Under the pieces are notes generated by a model. The model saw nothing but the letters and a program-made list of their open reading frames with translations, did not search any database and was not told the origin of the DNA. The translations under genes and the position numbers were made by a program. From Streptomyces hawaiiensis (GTDB lineage Bacteria; Actinomycetota; Actinomycetes; Streptomycetales; Streptomycetaceae), in assembly GCF_004803895.1 (NCBI RefSeq), contig NZ_CP021978.1, positions 3,410,001 to 3,474,000 of the forward strand: a DNA stretch of 64,000 bases. The letters are read 5' to 3'. Shown piece after piece: positions 50,094 to 59,106 of the stretch. Numbering within the stretch: the first letter of the stretch is position 1; each line of letters starts with the position of its first letter.

Positions 50094-52391
50094 TCAGTCC
50101 CTGAGCAGGTCCGGAACTCCCGCCGCGTCGGGCTCGTCCCGGCCGGCCGAGACGATCGTGAGCCGCTGGGTGGCCCGGGTCAGGGCGACGTAGAGGACGC
50201 GCAGGCCGGCCGGGGACTCGTCGGCGATCTCCGCCGGGGAGACCACGACCGTCGCGTCGTACTCCAGGCCCTTGGCCTCCAGGCTGCCGAGGGCCACGAC
50301 CCGGTCACCGAGCCCGGCCAGCCAGCGGCGGGCCTCCTCGCGGCGCTGCATGGCGACGACCACGCCGACCGTGCCGTCGACGCGCTCCAGCAGCCGGGCC
50401 GCCTCATCGCGGACGGTCGCGCCCAGCGTGTCCTCGACAACGGTGAAGCGGGGTTCGACACCGGTGGAGCGGACCGCCTTCGGCGACACGGAGCCTGGCA
50501 TGGCGAGGGCGAGGACCTTCGAGGCCAGTTCGGCGATCTCGGCCGGGTTGCGGTAGTTCACCGTGAGCTCGAAGCGGCGGCGGGGGCGGGTGCCGAGGGC
50601 CTCGTCGCGGGCCTGGGCCGCCTCGTCCGGGTCGGACCAGGAGGACTGGGCCGGATCGCCGACGACCGTCCAGGTGGCGTGCCGGCCGCGGCGGCCGACC
50701 ATGCGCCACTGCATCGGGGTGAGGTCCTGGGCCTCGTCGACGATGACATGGGCGTACTCGACGCGTTCCTGCGCGAGGCGCTCGGCGCGCTCGCGCTGCG
50801 ACTCCTCGCGCACCGGCATCAGCTCCTCCAGGCCGGTGAGCTGGTCGAGCGGGTCGAGTTCGCGTTTCCTGCGGGGGCGGGCCGGGGCGCCGAGGACGGC
50901 CTGCAGTTCGTCGAGCAGGGCGATGTCGTGCACCGTGCGGCCCTCGCGCCGCAGTGAGCGGGCGACCTTGCGGACCTCGCCGGGGTTGAGGATCCGCCGG
51001 GCACAGCGGCCGAGGCGGCGTTCGTCGGCCATGGCGTCCAGGACGGCCGCCGGGGTCAGCTCCGGCCACCAGGCGTCGAGGAACGCGATGAAGGCGTCCT
51101 CGGAGGTGATGTCCTCGTCGAAGGAGGAGCGCAGCTCGGCCGCGAGCTCCGGGTCGCTGTGCCGGCCGGCCGCGCCGGACTGCTCCCACAGGGCGTCCAG
51201 GAGGAGTTTGCGGGCGCGGGGGCGCAGCAGATTGACGGGGGCGGTGCCGCCGAGGGCGGCGTGGCGGATGCCGTCCAGCTCCCGGGCCTGCAGTTCCAGG
51301 CGGCGGCCGAAGGCGACCACGCGCAGCCGGGCCGGTGGATCGTTCATCTCCAGGGCGCCGCGCGCGGCTTTCCGCAGCACCTTGAGCATGCGGGAGGAGC
51401 CCTTGGCGCGGGCCACGGCGGGGGAGTCGTAGAGCGTGGCCTCGCTGCCGTCGACCAGAGAGCCGATGGCGCGGATGGCGACCTGGCCCTCCTCGCCGAG
51501 GGAGGGCAGCACGCCCTCGGTGTAGGCGACGAGCAGCGGGGTCGGCGAGACGATCAGGATGCCGCCCGCGTAGCGGCGCCGGTCCTGGTAGAGGAGGTAG
51601 GCGGCGCGGTGCAGGGCCACGGCGGTCTTGCCGGTGCCGGGGCCGCCCTCGACGTACGTCACGGAGGCGGCGGGGGCGCGGATGACCAGGTCCTGCTCGG
51701 CCTGGATGGAGGCGACGATGTCGCGCATGGTGTGGCTGCGGGCCTGGCCGAGTGCGGCCATCAGGGCGCCGTCGCCGATGACGGGCAGCTCTTCGCCGTC
51801 GAGGTACGCCGTCAGCTCGGGGCGCATCAGGTCGTCCTCTACGCCGAGGACCTGGCGGCCCTTGGAGCGGATGACGCGGCGGCGGACGACACGGCCGGGG
51901 TCGACCGGGGTGGAGCGGTAGAAGGGTGCGGCGGCCGGGGCGCGCCAGTCGATGACCAGCGGGGCGTAGTCCGCGTCGAGGACGCCGATGCGGCCGATGT
52001 GCAGGGTCTCGGCGATGTCGGCGGTGTTGTCGGGGCGTACGGCCCCCTCCGCCGGCTCGATCGCGGTGTACGCCCCGTCAGGGCCCTTCTTGCCGTCCTT
52101 GCCGGTCAGCAGGTCGATACGGCCGAAGAGGAAGTCCTCGAACTCGTTGTTCAGCCGGCTGAGGTGGATGCCCGCGCGGAAGACCTGGGCGTCCCGTTCG
52201 GCGAGTGCGCCCGGGGTGCCGACCTGGCCGCGGCGGGCCGCGTCCTGCATGAGGAACTCCGCCTCGTGGATCTTCTCCTCGAGGCGCCGGTACACCCGGT
52301 CCAGGTGTTCCTGTTCGACGCTGATCTCCCGGTCACGAACCGAATCGTGCGCCGAACCGACCGCGTCTTGTCTGTGAGCCTGAACGGCCAC
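50094..52391 (-). CDS. helD: HelD-type UvrD/Rep helicase, RNA polymerase recycling factor
   Basis: A 765-residue SF1 ATPase. The N-terminal 70 residues form a coiled coil (VEQEHLDRVYRRLEEKIHEAE), typical of HelD factors that enter the RNA polymerase secondary channel. Walker A GGPGTGKTAVALH (about residues 250-262), motif II VIVDEAQDL (about 565) and motif VI VALTRATQRLTIV (about 738) are intact. Actinobacterial HelD releases stalled RNA polymerase from DNA and can confer rifamycin tolerance. GTG 52389-52391 has GAAGGGGG upstream. Confidence 0.88.
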   Translation of the reverse strand: MAVQAHRQDAVGSAHDSVRDREISVEQEHLDRVYRRLEEKIHEAEFLMQDAARRGQVGTPGALAERDAQVFRAGIHLSRLNNEFEDFLFGRIDLLTGKDGKKGPDGAYTAIEPAEGAVRPDNTADIAETLHIGRIGVLDADYAPLVIDWRAPAAAPFYRSTPVDPGRVVRRRVIRSKGRQVLGVEDDLMRPELTAYLDGEELPVIGDGALMAALGQARSHTMRDIVASIQAEQDLVIRAPAASVTYVEGGPGTGKTAVALHRAAYLLYQDRRRYAGGILIVSPTPLLVAYTEGVLPSLGEEGQVAIRAIGSLVDGSEATLYDSPAVARAKGSSRMLKVLRKAARGALEMNDPPARLRVVAFGRRLELQARELDGIRHAALGGTAPVNLLRPRARKLLLDALWEQSGAAGRHSDPELAAELRSSFDEDITSEDAFIAFLDAWWPELTPAAVLDAMADERRLGRCARRILNPGEVRKVARSLRREGRTVHDIALLDELQAVLGAPARPRRKRELDPLDQLTGLEELMPVREESQRERAERLAQERVEYAHVIVDEAQDLTPMQWRMVGRRGRHATWTVVGDPAQSSWSDPDEAAQARDEALGTRPRRRFELTVNYRNPAEIAELASKVLALAMPGSVSPKAVRSTGVEPRFTVVEDTLGATVRDEAARLLERVDGTVGVVVAMQRREEARRWLAGLGDRVVALGSLEAKGLEYDATVVVSPAEIADESPAGLRVLYVALTRATQRLTIVSAGRDEPDAAGVPDLLRD

Positions 52392-52517
52392 CGGGCCCCC
52401 TTCTGACGTGCTGGGCAGCCGTCAACCGTACGCGAAGGGGACCCTCGGAAGCTACGGGCTGGCGGGCAGGCGCGGGACCTGTTGTCCCAATGACGCCTGC
52501 CGGATGACCGGACAAGC

Positions 52518-53348
52518 CTATGCGTCGACCTCGACCAGGCGCTTTCCGTCGAACTCCACGACCTCGAAGTGGTCGATCTGGTTCGGGTCGAACGCGGCGC
52601 CGCCTTGGACGTAGAGGGGTTCCTTGGCCTTGTCCGTCTTGGCGTCGGGGATGCCGTAGCCCCACTCCGGGACGGACCAGGAGGCCAGGGTCTCGCGCTC
52701 GCCGTTCTTTCCGACCGCGACGAGGGCGCACTTCAGCGGGCCCCTGACGTTCTTCAGCTCCAGGACCGCGCCCGTGCCCCAGTCCTTCTTCTGCACGGCG
52801 ACCGTCGCGGAGACCTTGGTGGTCGGGTCGGTGGCGGTGATCTTGTCGGAGATGCCGTCGAAGGCGGCCTTGGCGGGGCTCGCCGCGAGCGGGCGGTTCT
52901 CCGCGCCGCTGCCGCCGTCGCCGCCGTTCGTCGCGACCGCGACGAAGGGGCCGCCGATGATCAGCGCACCGGCCGCGGCCACCATGTAGAGGCTGCGGCG
53001 GCGCTTCTGGGCGCGGCGGTCGGCGACCTCGTCGACCAGCTTCTCCACCAGGCGCGGGCGGGGCTTCGCGGACAGCGACTCGCCGATCGCGGGTGTGCTG
53101 CCGGAGCCGGGCAGATCGGCGAGGGCGGCGAGCATCGGTTCCATGCCGGCCAGTTCGTCGAGCTGCTGGGCGCACCATTCGCAGGTGGCGAGGTGGGCTT
53201 CGAAAGCGGTTGCTTCGGCGTCGTCGAGGATGCCGAGGGCGTAGGCGCCGACGGTCTCGTGCTCGTTCGGCACCGGAGATTCCTGCATGGGGCCAGACAT
53301 ACCCATGCCTCCCGTACCGAACCCTTCGTTACCCCCGTAAACACTCAT
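52518..53348 (-). CDS. rsuA: Anti-sigma factor RsuA (zinc anti-sigma type)
   Basis: 276 residues: a cytoplasmic N-terminal anti-sigma domain with the H-x3-C-x2-C zinc motif (HLATCEWC, about 52-59), a Lys/Arg-rich stretch, one transmembrane helix (about 120-140), and an extracytoplasmic domain of about 130 residues. It should hold SigU at the membrane and release it on an envelope signal. ATG overlaps the sigU stop (TGATG), so the two are translationally coupled. Symbol follows the S. coelicolor locus order. Confidence 0.9.
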   Translation of the reverse strand: MSVYGGNEGFGTGGMGMSGPMQESPVPNEHETVGAYALGILDDAEATAFEAHLATCEWCAQQLDELAGMEPMLAALADLPGSGSTPAIGESLSAKPRPRLVEKLVDEVADRRAQKRRRSLYMVAAAGALIIGGPFVAVATNGGDGGSGAENRPLAASPAKAAFDGISDKITATDPTTKVSATVAVQKKDWGTGAVLELKNVRGPLKCALVAVGKNGERETLASWSVPEWGYGIPDAKTDKAKEPLYVQGGAAFDPNQIDHFEVVEFDGKRLVEVDA

Positions 53349-53923
53349 CACGCCGTCACCCCCCGCTCCTCCAGTGCCAGCTTCATGGAACGCAGGGCGT
53401 AGAACACCCTGGAGCGGACGGTTCCGCTGGGTATGCCCAGGGTCTCGGCCGCCTCGTTGACGGTACGCCCCTTGAAATACGTCTCGACGAGCACCTCCCG
53501 GTGGGCGGGGGTCAGGTCGTCGAGTGCGTCCGAGAGAGTCATCAGCCACAGCGCCTTGTCGATCTCGTCCTCCGCGGGGATGACCTCCAGCGGCGACGGA
53601 TCGACCTCCTGCGGCCGGGCCTGCCGGCTGCGGTGGCCGTCGATGACGATGCGCCGGGCGACCGTCACCAGCCAGGGGCGTACCGATCCGGTCGCCCGAT
53701 TGAGCTGACCGGCGTTCTTCCAGGCACGGATGAGCGTCTCCTGGACGACGTCCTCGGCGCGCTGCCGGTCTCCGGCGACCAGGCGCAGGACGTATGCCAG
53801 CAGGGGTCCGGCGTGTTCGCGATAGAGCGCACGCATCAGCTCCTCATCGGGTTCCGAGGGCTGGGACATGCGATGTCGGGCCCTCGGTGCACGTTCATTG
53901 GCCACGACGGAATCCTTGCGCAC
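53348..53923 (-). CDS. sigU: ECF sigma factor SigU
   Basis: A 191-residue ECF sigma factor. Region 2 spans about 30-90 (EHAGPLLAYVLRLVAGDRQRAEDVVQETLIRAW) and region 4 about 130-185 (LTPAHREVLVETYFKGRTVNEAAETLGIPSGTVRSRVFYAL). It directs RNA polymerase to stress genes; in S. coelicolor uncontrolled SigU affects secreted proteins and development. GTG 53921-53923 has GGAGG at good distance; GTG at 53929 overlaps this site and is less likely. Co-transcribed with rsuA. Confidence 0.9.
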   Translation of the reverse strand: MRKDSVVANERAPRARHRMSQPSEPDEELMRALYREHAGPLLAYVLRLVAGDRQRAEDVVQETLIRAWKNAGQLNRATGSVRPWLVTVARRIVIDGHRSRQARPQEVDPSPLEVIPAEDEIDKALWLMTLSDALDDLTPAHREVLVETYFKGRTVNEAAETLGIPSGTVRSRVFYALRSMKLALEERGVTA

Positions 53924-54221
53924 GCCCACCTCCGGTGTCCGGGGGTTCCCCCAGTCGGTCGCTCCACATGCCGTACGGATGCGAGTGGTTGGGCGTTCAA
54001 AGAGACCCGACAGATTTCTTCCGGATGACGTGACGAGCGGGACATGGGGTCACATTCCCACCCCGCGTTCTTTACATTTCCGCCACAACGGCAAGATCAA
54101 GCCAGGCCTTCCCTACGGTGGCGTAGGTAAACGGCATGTAATCGAAATCACTTCGACAGTGGGATCGCAGAAGTCGCATTTAGGACAGGGAAATTGAGTG
54201 CATGGACCACTCAATTCCGTT
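53924..54221. other. Intergenic region upstream of sigU
   Basis: About 300 bases between sigU and the end of the CGNR gene. It is AT-richer than average at 54060-54200. The sigU promoter should be here. No gene or perfect repeat was seen. Confidence 0.45.
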
Positions 54222-54815
54222 TCAGGCGCGGTCGAGTGCCGCGCGGCGACGATGCCGGGCGACGCGTTCGCGGTTTCCGCAGACCTCACTTGAGCACCAG
54301 CGCCTTCTGCGTCCCCGGGAGGTGTCGAGGTACACGATGGGGCAGTTGTCCCCCTCGCACTGGCGCAGGGCGGCGCGGGCGACGGGGTCGGTGAGCAGGT
54401 CCACGGCGTCCCGGGCGACGGCCGCGAGCAGGGCGGCGCAGCCGGGCGGGCCGTCCAACCGCCGCAGCAGCTGGCCGTCTTCGCCGCGGACCGCGCGCGG
54501 GGCCGGGGGCGCGGTACGGGCCAGGTCGTTGACCCGGGCGAGCGCGAGGTCGTACGTCGCGACTCCGGGTCTCGGCCGGCAGCGCACCAACCGGTCCACC
54601 TGGGCGCGCAGTTCGCGGAAGGACAGCAGCCAGCCGGTGTCGGCGTGGGCCAGGGCGGTGTCCACCGGGACGAGTCCCGAGCCGGTGATCCAGGCGCACA
54701 GTACGTCCACGGAGTCGAGCCGCTCCTCCGGGTGCGTGGTGGAGAGCAGATCCAGGCAGATCCGCCCGGCGTCGAAGCGCAGCTCGTAGGGGGCCGTGGC
54801 CGTACCCAGTGCCAT
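54222..54815 (-). CDS. ABATE/CGNR zinc-finger protein
   Basis: A 197-residue putative transcription factor: an N-terminal ABATE domain (about residues 10-140, with ICLDLLSTT near residue 19) and a C-terminal CGNR zinc finger reading NCPIVYLDTSRGRRRRWCSS followed by CGNRERVARHRRR (about 157-190). This family is thought to bind DNA and often accompanies stress or resistance genes. It stands alone here. No ligand or target can be named. Confidence 0.87.
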   Translation of the reverse strand: MALGTATAPYELRFDAGRICLDLLSTTHPEERLDSVDVLCAWITGSGLVPVDTALAHADTGWLLSFRELRAQVDRLVRCRPRPGVATYDLALARVNDLARTAPPAPRAVRGEDGQLLRRLDGPPGCAALLAAVARDAVDLLTDPVARAALRQCEGDNCPIVYLDTSRGRRRRWCSSEVCGNRERVARHRRRAALDRA

Positions 54816-54977
54816 GTGCCTGTCACCGCCTAGGGTTCACCCCGGTCGCGAGGGCTTCGGTGAGACGCCAGTGAGACGGCCGGGAAACCGTTCCCTCTTA
54901 CAGTGCCTGCCCGCCACGACGCCGGAAACCCCTCGCACACACCTCGACGCGTCGGATGCCCGGACGGCCCCCGCGTT

Positions 54978-55260
54978 CACGCCACGCCGGGGGCCGGGCG
55001 CCACGCCCCGACGGACTCACGCGGGGCGATCCGCCCGCGCCACGAGCGCCGCGCTCGCGGCGGCCGGACCCCGCGAGCATGGCACTCCGGCCGGACTCCC
55101 CGGGACACCCCGCACGCACCGCGAACACCACGCCCCGGCGGCCGGGCTCCCGCAGGGCGTCCCGCTCGGGCCGCGAGCGCCACGCTCGTGGCGGCCGGAC
55201 CGCCGCGGACATCTCACCCCCGCGAGCACCACACCCCCACCGGAGCCCCGGCGGAGCTCC
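54978..55260. repeat. Degenerate GC-rich repeat array with covarying hairpins
   Basis: A 500-base gene-free gap (54816-55319) holds several related units of about 65-70 bases around CGAGCGCC...GGCGGCCGGAC. Two units contain hairpins CGCCGC-GCTC-GCGGCG (55047-55062) and CGCCAC-GCTC-GTGGCG (55178-55193). They differ at two positions that are paired with each other, so the stem is kept. Long reading frames here are by-products of GC bias. Confidence 0.6.
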
Positions 55261-55319
55261 CCGCTCGGGCCCTTGGAGCGATGGCGGATGACGTGTTCTG
55301 GCTCAACCTCCGGACGGGG

Positions 55320-56471
55320 TCACGCGTCCGCGTACTTCGTCTCCGCGGTCGGATCGAGGGCCAGGCGGTAGCCGCGCTTGACCACCGTCTGGATCAGCTT
55401 CGGGGTGCCGAGGGCCGTGCGGAGGCGGGCCATGGCGGTCTCCACCGCGTGTTCGTCGCGGCCGGAGCCGGGCAGGGCGCGCAGGAGGTCCGCGCGGGCG
55501 ACGACCCAGCCGGGGCGGCGGGAGAGGGCGCGCAGGAGGGACATGCCGGCGGGCGGAACCGGTTTGAGGTGGCCGTCGACCAGGACGGCGTGGCCGCGGA
55601 TCTCCACGCGGTGCCCGGCGACGGGGAGGGAGCGGGCCCGCCCCGGCAGTTCCTGGCAGAGGAGCTGGACCAGGGGACCGAGCCGGAAGCGTTCGGGCTG
55701 GATCGTGTCAATGCCGCGGGATTGCAGGGGCAGGGCGGTGACCGGGCCCACGCAGGCCGACAGGACGTCGTGGCTCAGGGCCGCCAGGACGTCGTCGAGC
55801 AGTCCGCGGTCCTCCGCCCGGGAGAGGAGGGAGGCCGCAGCCGGGGCACTGGTGAAGGTGACCGCGTCCAGGGCCCGGGCGACCGTCGCGTCCAGCAGGC
55901 GGTCGACCGGCGTGATGTCCTCCGGCGGCATCCAGCGGTAGACGGGCACCCCGAGCACCTCGGCCCCGCCCTCCCGCAGCGCCTCCACGAACCCGGGCAG
56001 CGGCTCACCGTGCAGCTGGATCGCGATCCGCAGACCGTCGACGCCCTCCTCCAGCAACCGGTCCAGCACCTCCGCCATGGACTCGGACGACGGCGACCAC
56101 TCCTCCGTCAGCCCGGCGGCCCGGACCGCGCCCTTGACCTTCGGCCCGCGCGCCATGATCCGTACGCCGCCCAGCCGCGCCAGCAGATCCTCGCCCAGGC
56201 CCCAGCCGTCCGCGGCCTCGACCCAGCCGCGGAAGCCGATCGCGGTCGTGGCGACCACGATGTCCGGCGCCCGCTCGATGATCTCCTTCGTCGCGGCCAG
56301 CAGCTCACTGTCGTCGGCGAGCGGCACGATCCGCAGGGCGGGGGCGTGCAGGACGGCGGCTCCGCGTCGCTGCAGCAGCACCCCGAGCTCATCAGCCCGG
56401 CGCGCGGCCGTCACACCCACGGTGAAACCCGCCAGGGGTCCGTGGTCCGGTCGCTGTTCTTCCTCGTACAT
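55320..56471 (-). CDS. nnaR: NnaR-type regulator: HemD-like domain fused to winged helix
   Basis: 383 residues: an N-terminal uroporphyrinogen-III synthase-like domain (about residues 15-265; VGVTAARRADELGVLLQRRGA, TSAPAAASLLSRAE) and a C-terminal OmpR-type winged helix (about 285-375; PPAGMSLLRALSRRPGWVVAR ... VETAMARLRTALG). In S. coelicolor NnaR has this architecture and works with GlnR to activate nitrate/nitrite assimilation genes. It lies just after narK, as there. Whether the HemD-like domain is catalytic or a sensor is not readable here. Confidence 0.9.
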   Translation of the reverse strand: MYEEEQRPDHGPLAGFTVGVTAARRADELGVLLQRRGAAVLHAPALRIVPLADDSELLAATKEIIERAPDIVVATTAIGFRGWVEAADGWGLGEDLLARLGGVRIMARGPKVKGAVRAAGLTEEWSPSSESMAEVLDRLLEEGVDGLRIAIQLHGEPLPGFVEALREGGAEVLGVPVYRWMPPEDITPVDRLLDATVARALDAVTFTSAPAAASLLSRAEDRGLLDDVLAALSHDVLSACVGPVTALPLQSRGIDTIQPERFRLGPLVQLLCQELPGRARSLPVAGHRVEIRGHAVLVDGHLKPVPPAGMSLLRALSRRPGWVVARADLLRALPGSGRDEHAVETAMARLRTALGTPKLIQTVVKRGYRLALDPTAETKYADA

Positions 56472-56522
56472 GGCTCTCGTCCCGCATCCAGTCGTCGTAC
56501 TTCGTGGGTACGGCGTACCTAC

Positions 56523-56569
56523 ATGCCGATCGAGCCTGTCAACGGCTCGTGACAGGCCCGGATCGGCAT
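56523..56569 (-). terminator. Two-part hairpin terminator after narK
   Basis: Outer 9-bp stem ATGCCGATC/GATCGGCAT (56523-56531, 56561-56569) and inner 7-bp stem GCCTGTC/GACAGGC (56534-56540, 56551-56557) with a 10-nt loop, 18 bases after the narK stop. Confidence 0.78.
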
Positions 56570-56587
56570 GATGTCGCTGGTGTTACG

Positions 56588-57973
56588 TCACACCTCGGCG
56601 TAGCTGAGCTGCGGCTTCGCCTCCGAGGTCGCCGAGGTGACGGGTACCCGGGGAGCCGTACGGCGAAGGTATACGGCCCAGGTGACCACGAAGCAGACCG
56701 CGTAGAAGGCCAGGAAGGCGACGAACGCCCCGGTGCCCGAGCCGTAGGAGAGGAAGGACTGGCGGAAGGCGAGGTTGATGCCGACACCGCCCAGCGCGCC
56801 CACCGCGCCGATCAGGCCCATGGAGGCCCCGGAGAGCCGCCGCCCGTACGCCGCCGCCTCCTCGCCCTCCAGTCCCTTGGCCAGGGCCTTGTTCTGGAAG
56901 ATGCCCGGGATCATCTTGAACGTCGAGCCGTTGCCGAGCCCGCTGAGCACGAACAGCACCACGAACGCCCCGGTGAACAGCGCCAGCGACTTCTCCATGG
57001 AGGCGCCGATCAGGACCGCCGTCGCCACACCCATACCGACGTAGTTCCACAGGCTGATCTTCGCACCGCCGTGCCGGTCTGCGAGCCAGCCGCCGAGGGG
57101 CCGGATCAGCGAGCCGAGGAGCGGGCCGATGAAGGTGACGTACGCCGCCTCCAGCGGGGTACGTCCGAACTGGTTCTGCAGGACCTGGCCGAAGGCGAAG
57201 CTGTAGCCGATGAACGAGCCGAAGGTGCCGATGTAGAGGACGGACATGATCCAGGTGTGGGCGTCCCGCGCGGCGTCCTTGGCGGCGCCGGTGTCGTTCT
57301 TGACGTTCTCCAGGTTGTCCATGAAGAGCGCGCCCATGACGGCGGCCACGAGGATCAGTGGAATGTAGATCCCGAGCAGCACGCGCGGCCCGCCGCCCGC
57401 GCCGATGATCGCGAGCGCGGCCAGCTGGATCACCGGCACGCCGATGTTGCCGCCGCCCGCGTTCAGGCCGAGGGCCCAGCCCTTCTTCCGCAGCGGGAAG
57501 AAGGCGTTGATGTTGGTCATGGAGGAGGCGAAGTTGCCGCCGCCGATACCGGCGAGCAGGCCGACGAGCAGGAACGTGGAGAACGAGGTCCCCGGCTTCA
57601 TCACGGCGAATGCGGCGACGGTCGGGATCAACAGGAGGGCCGCGGAGATGATCGTCCAGTTCCGCCCGCCGAAGATCGCCACGGCGAAGGTGTAGGGGAC
57701 GCGGACGACGGCGCCGACCAGCGTGACCATCGAGGTCAGCATGAACTTGTCGGCGGGGGTCAGTCCGTACTCCGGGCCCATGAACAGCACCAGCACGGAC
57801 CACAGGGTCCAGATCGAGAAACCGATGTGTTCGGACAGCACGGAGAAGAAGAGGTTCCGGCGGGCGACCTTCTCCCCGGTCTCCTTCCAGAACGTCTCGT
57901 TCTCCGGATCCCAGTGCCGGATCCAGCGTCCGCCCTTGCTCGGGGGTGCGGGTGCCGTGCCAGGGCCTGTCAT
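56588..57973 (-). CDS. narK: Nitrate/nitrite transporter of the NarK (NNP) family
   Basis: A 461-residue major facilitator with 12 helices. The nitrate signatures GGGNFASSMTNINAFFP (about residues 145-160) and GLNAGGGNIGVPVIQL (about 170-185) are both intact, with the Arg residues that bind nitrate expected in helices 2 and 8. It imports nitrate or exports nitrite. ATG 57971-57973 gives the usual N terminus. Followed by nnaR after 116 bases and a terminator. Confidence 0.93.
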   Translation of the reverse strand: MTGPGTAPAPPSKGGRWIRHWDPENETFWKETGEKVARRNLFFSVLSEHIGFSIWTLWSVLVLFMGPEYGLTPADKFMLTSMVTLVGAVVRVPYTFAVAIFGGRNWTIISAALLLIPTVAAFAVMKPGTSFSTFLLVGLLAGIGGGNFASSMTNINAFFPLRKKGWALGLNAGGGNIGVPVIQLAALAIIGAGGGPRVLLGIYIPLILVAAVMGALFMDNLENVKNDTGAAKDAARDAHTWIMSVLYIGTFGSFIGYSFAFGQVLQNQFGRTPLEAAYVTFIGPLLGSLIRPLGGWLADRHGGAKISLWNYVGMGVATAVLIGASMEKSLALFTGAFVVLFVLSGLGNGSTFKMIPGIFQNKALAKGLEGEEAAAYGRRLSGASMGLIGAVGALGGVGINLAFRQSFLSYGSGTGAFVAFLAFYAVCFVVTWAVYLRRTAPRVPVTSATSEAKPQLSYAEV

Positions 57974-58130
57974 GACGCCTCCACTGTGCTCCGGGGCTCG
58001 GTGGTACTCCGAGTACTGATCCCGAAGGTAGGGAGGACGCGTTTCCTGCCTGTGGCACCGGGTGACCGCGAGGGAACTTTGCTCTCACCCCTGGCTCGGG
58101 CGGGATGAGAGGTTCCGGGAGGTTTCCGTG

Positions 58131-59036
58131 TCAGCGCTGCGGGGGCTGCCCGTGAGGGTTCTGCTGAGGCTGGGGGTGGGGGTGGTGGTACGGCTGGCCG
58201 TACGGGCCGGGGGGCTGCGCACCGTAGGGGCCGGGCGCGGGCCGGCCCTGATACGGCGCCTGCGCGGGCTGACCGCCGTAGGGACCAGGCGCGGGCGGAC
58301 CCGGATAGGCGCCCGGGGTGGCCTGACCGGGGTACGACCCCGGGGCGGTCTGACCGGGGTACGCACCGGGCTGGGGGGCGTACGGCCCAGGCGCCTGCTG
58401 CGCGTACGGCCCACCCGCGAACGGATTGCCCTGCCCGGGCATCTGCGCCCCCGGCGGCAGATACCGCAGCCGCCCGTTCTCGTCGTTCACCGGCATGAAG
58501 CCCGCCGCCTGCAACCGGGCCGCGAACTTGGCGTTGCGCTTGCGCGTCACCACGAGACCGATGCCGAAGACCGCCATGAGCAGCAGCCACACCACACCGG
58601 CCGCGACGAAGTCGGTGGCCTCACCCCCGAAGCGGAAGGCGAGGATCACACAGCCGAGAGTGACGCCCAGGGCCCCGTACCCCATGCGCTTCTCGGCGCT
58701 CTTGCCGGTGAGGTCGAAGTTGATGCGGGCCCTGAGGAGTTCGAAGGCGTCGGGCACGAGCGGCGGCAGGGAGACGCCGTCGGCCGCGTTGGGGTACTGC
58801 GCCCAGTTCTGCCCGGCCCGGGCCCGGGCCTGCGGGCTGGGGTCGGGCAGGATCAGCATGGTGAGTGCGCCGTTGCGGCCGCTGCTCTGACGGACGTCGG
58901 CGTACTCGTAGCCGAACTGCTGGGCGACGAAGGCCAGTCGTGCGAGCTTCTTCACGGATGCCATCGGGCTGGTGAGTTCGACCGGTTCCCCGCTCGCCAT
59001 CAGCCGCAGCATCTTCTGTATCTGCCGCTTACTCAT
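58131..59036 (-). CDS. Membrane protein with Pro/Gly/Tyr-rich tail
   Basis: 301 residues: a soluble N-terminal part (about 1-115), two adjacent membrane helices (about 122-165, GYGALGVTLGCVILAF and VVWLLLMAVFGIGLVV), a short linker, and then about 100 residues of PGxYxGQ-like repeats, predicted disordered. Family unknown to me beyond conserved actinobacterial membrane protein. ATG 59034-59036 has GGAG eight bases upstream. Confidence 0.78.
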   Translation of the reverse strand: MSKRQIQKMLRLMASGEPVELTSPMASVKKLARLAFVAQQFGYEYADVRQSSGRNGALTMLILPDPSPQARARAGQNWAQYPNAADGVSLPPLVPDAFELLRARINFDLTGKSAEKRMGYGALGVTLGCVILAFRFGGEATDFVAAGVVWLLLMAVFGIGLVVTRKRNAKFAARLQAAGFMPVNDENGRLRYLPPGAQMPGQGNPFAGGPYAQQAPGPYAPQPGAYPGQTAPGSYPGQATPGAYPGPPAPGPYGGQPAQAPYQGRPAPGPYGAQPPGPYGQPYHHPHPQPQQNPHGQPPQR

Positions 59037-59106
59037 CCCCACCGCTCCCGCCCGCCACTTTGTTCACAAGCGCAACCCGGGCAGTTTTCCACACCGGTGG
59101 GCCGGC

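Noticed and set aside
54903..56552. A long frame over the repeat spacer and nnaR
   Set aside because: Its N-terminal part is repeat-derived Arg/Pro/Gly sequence and the rest opposes nnaR.
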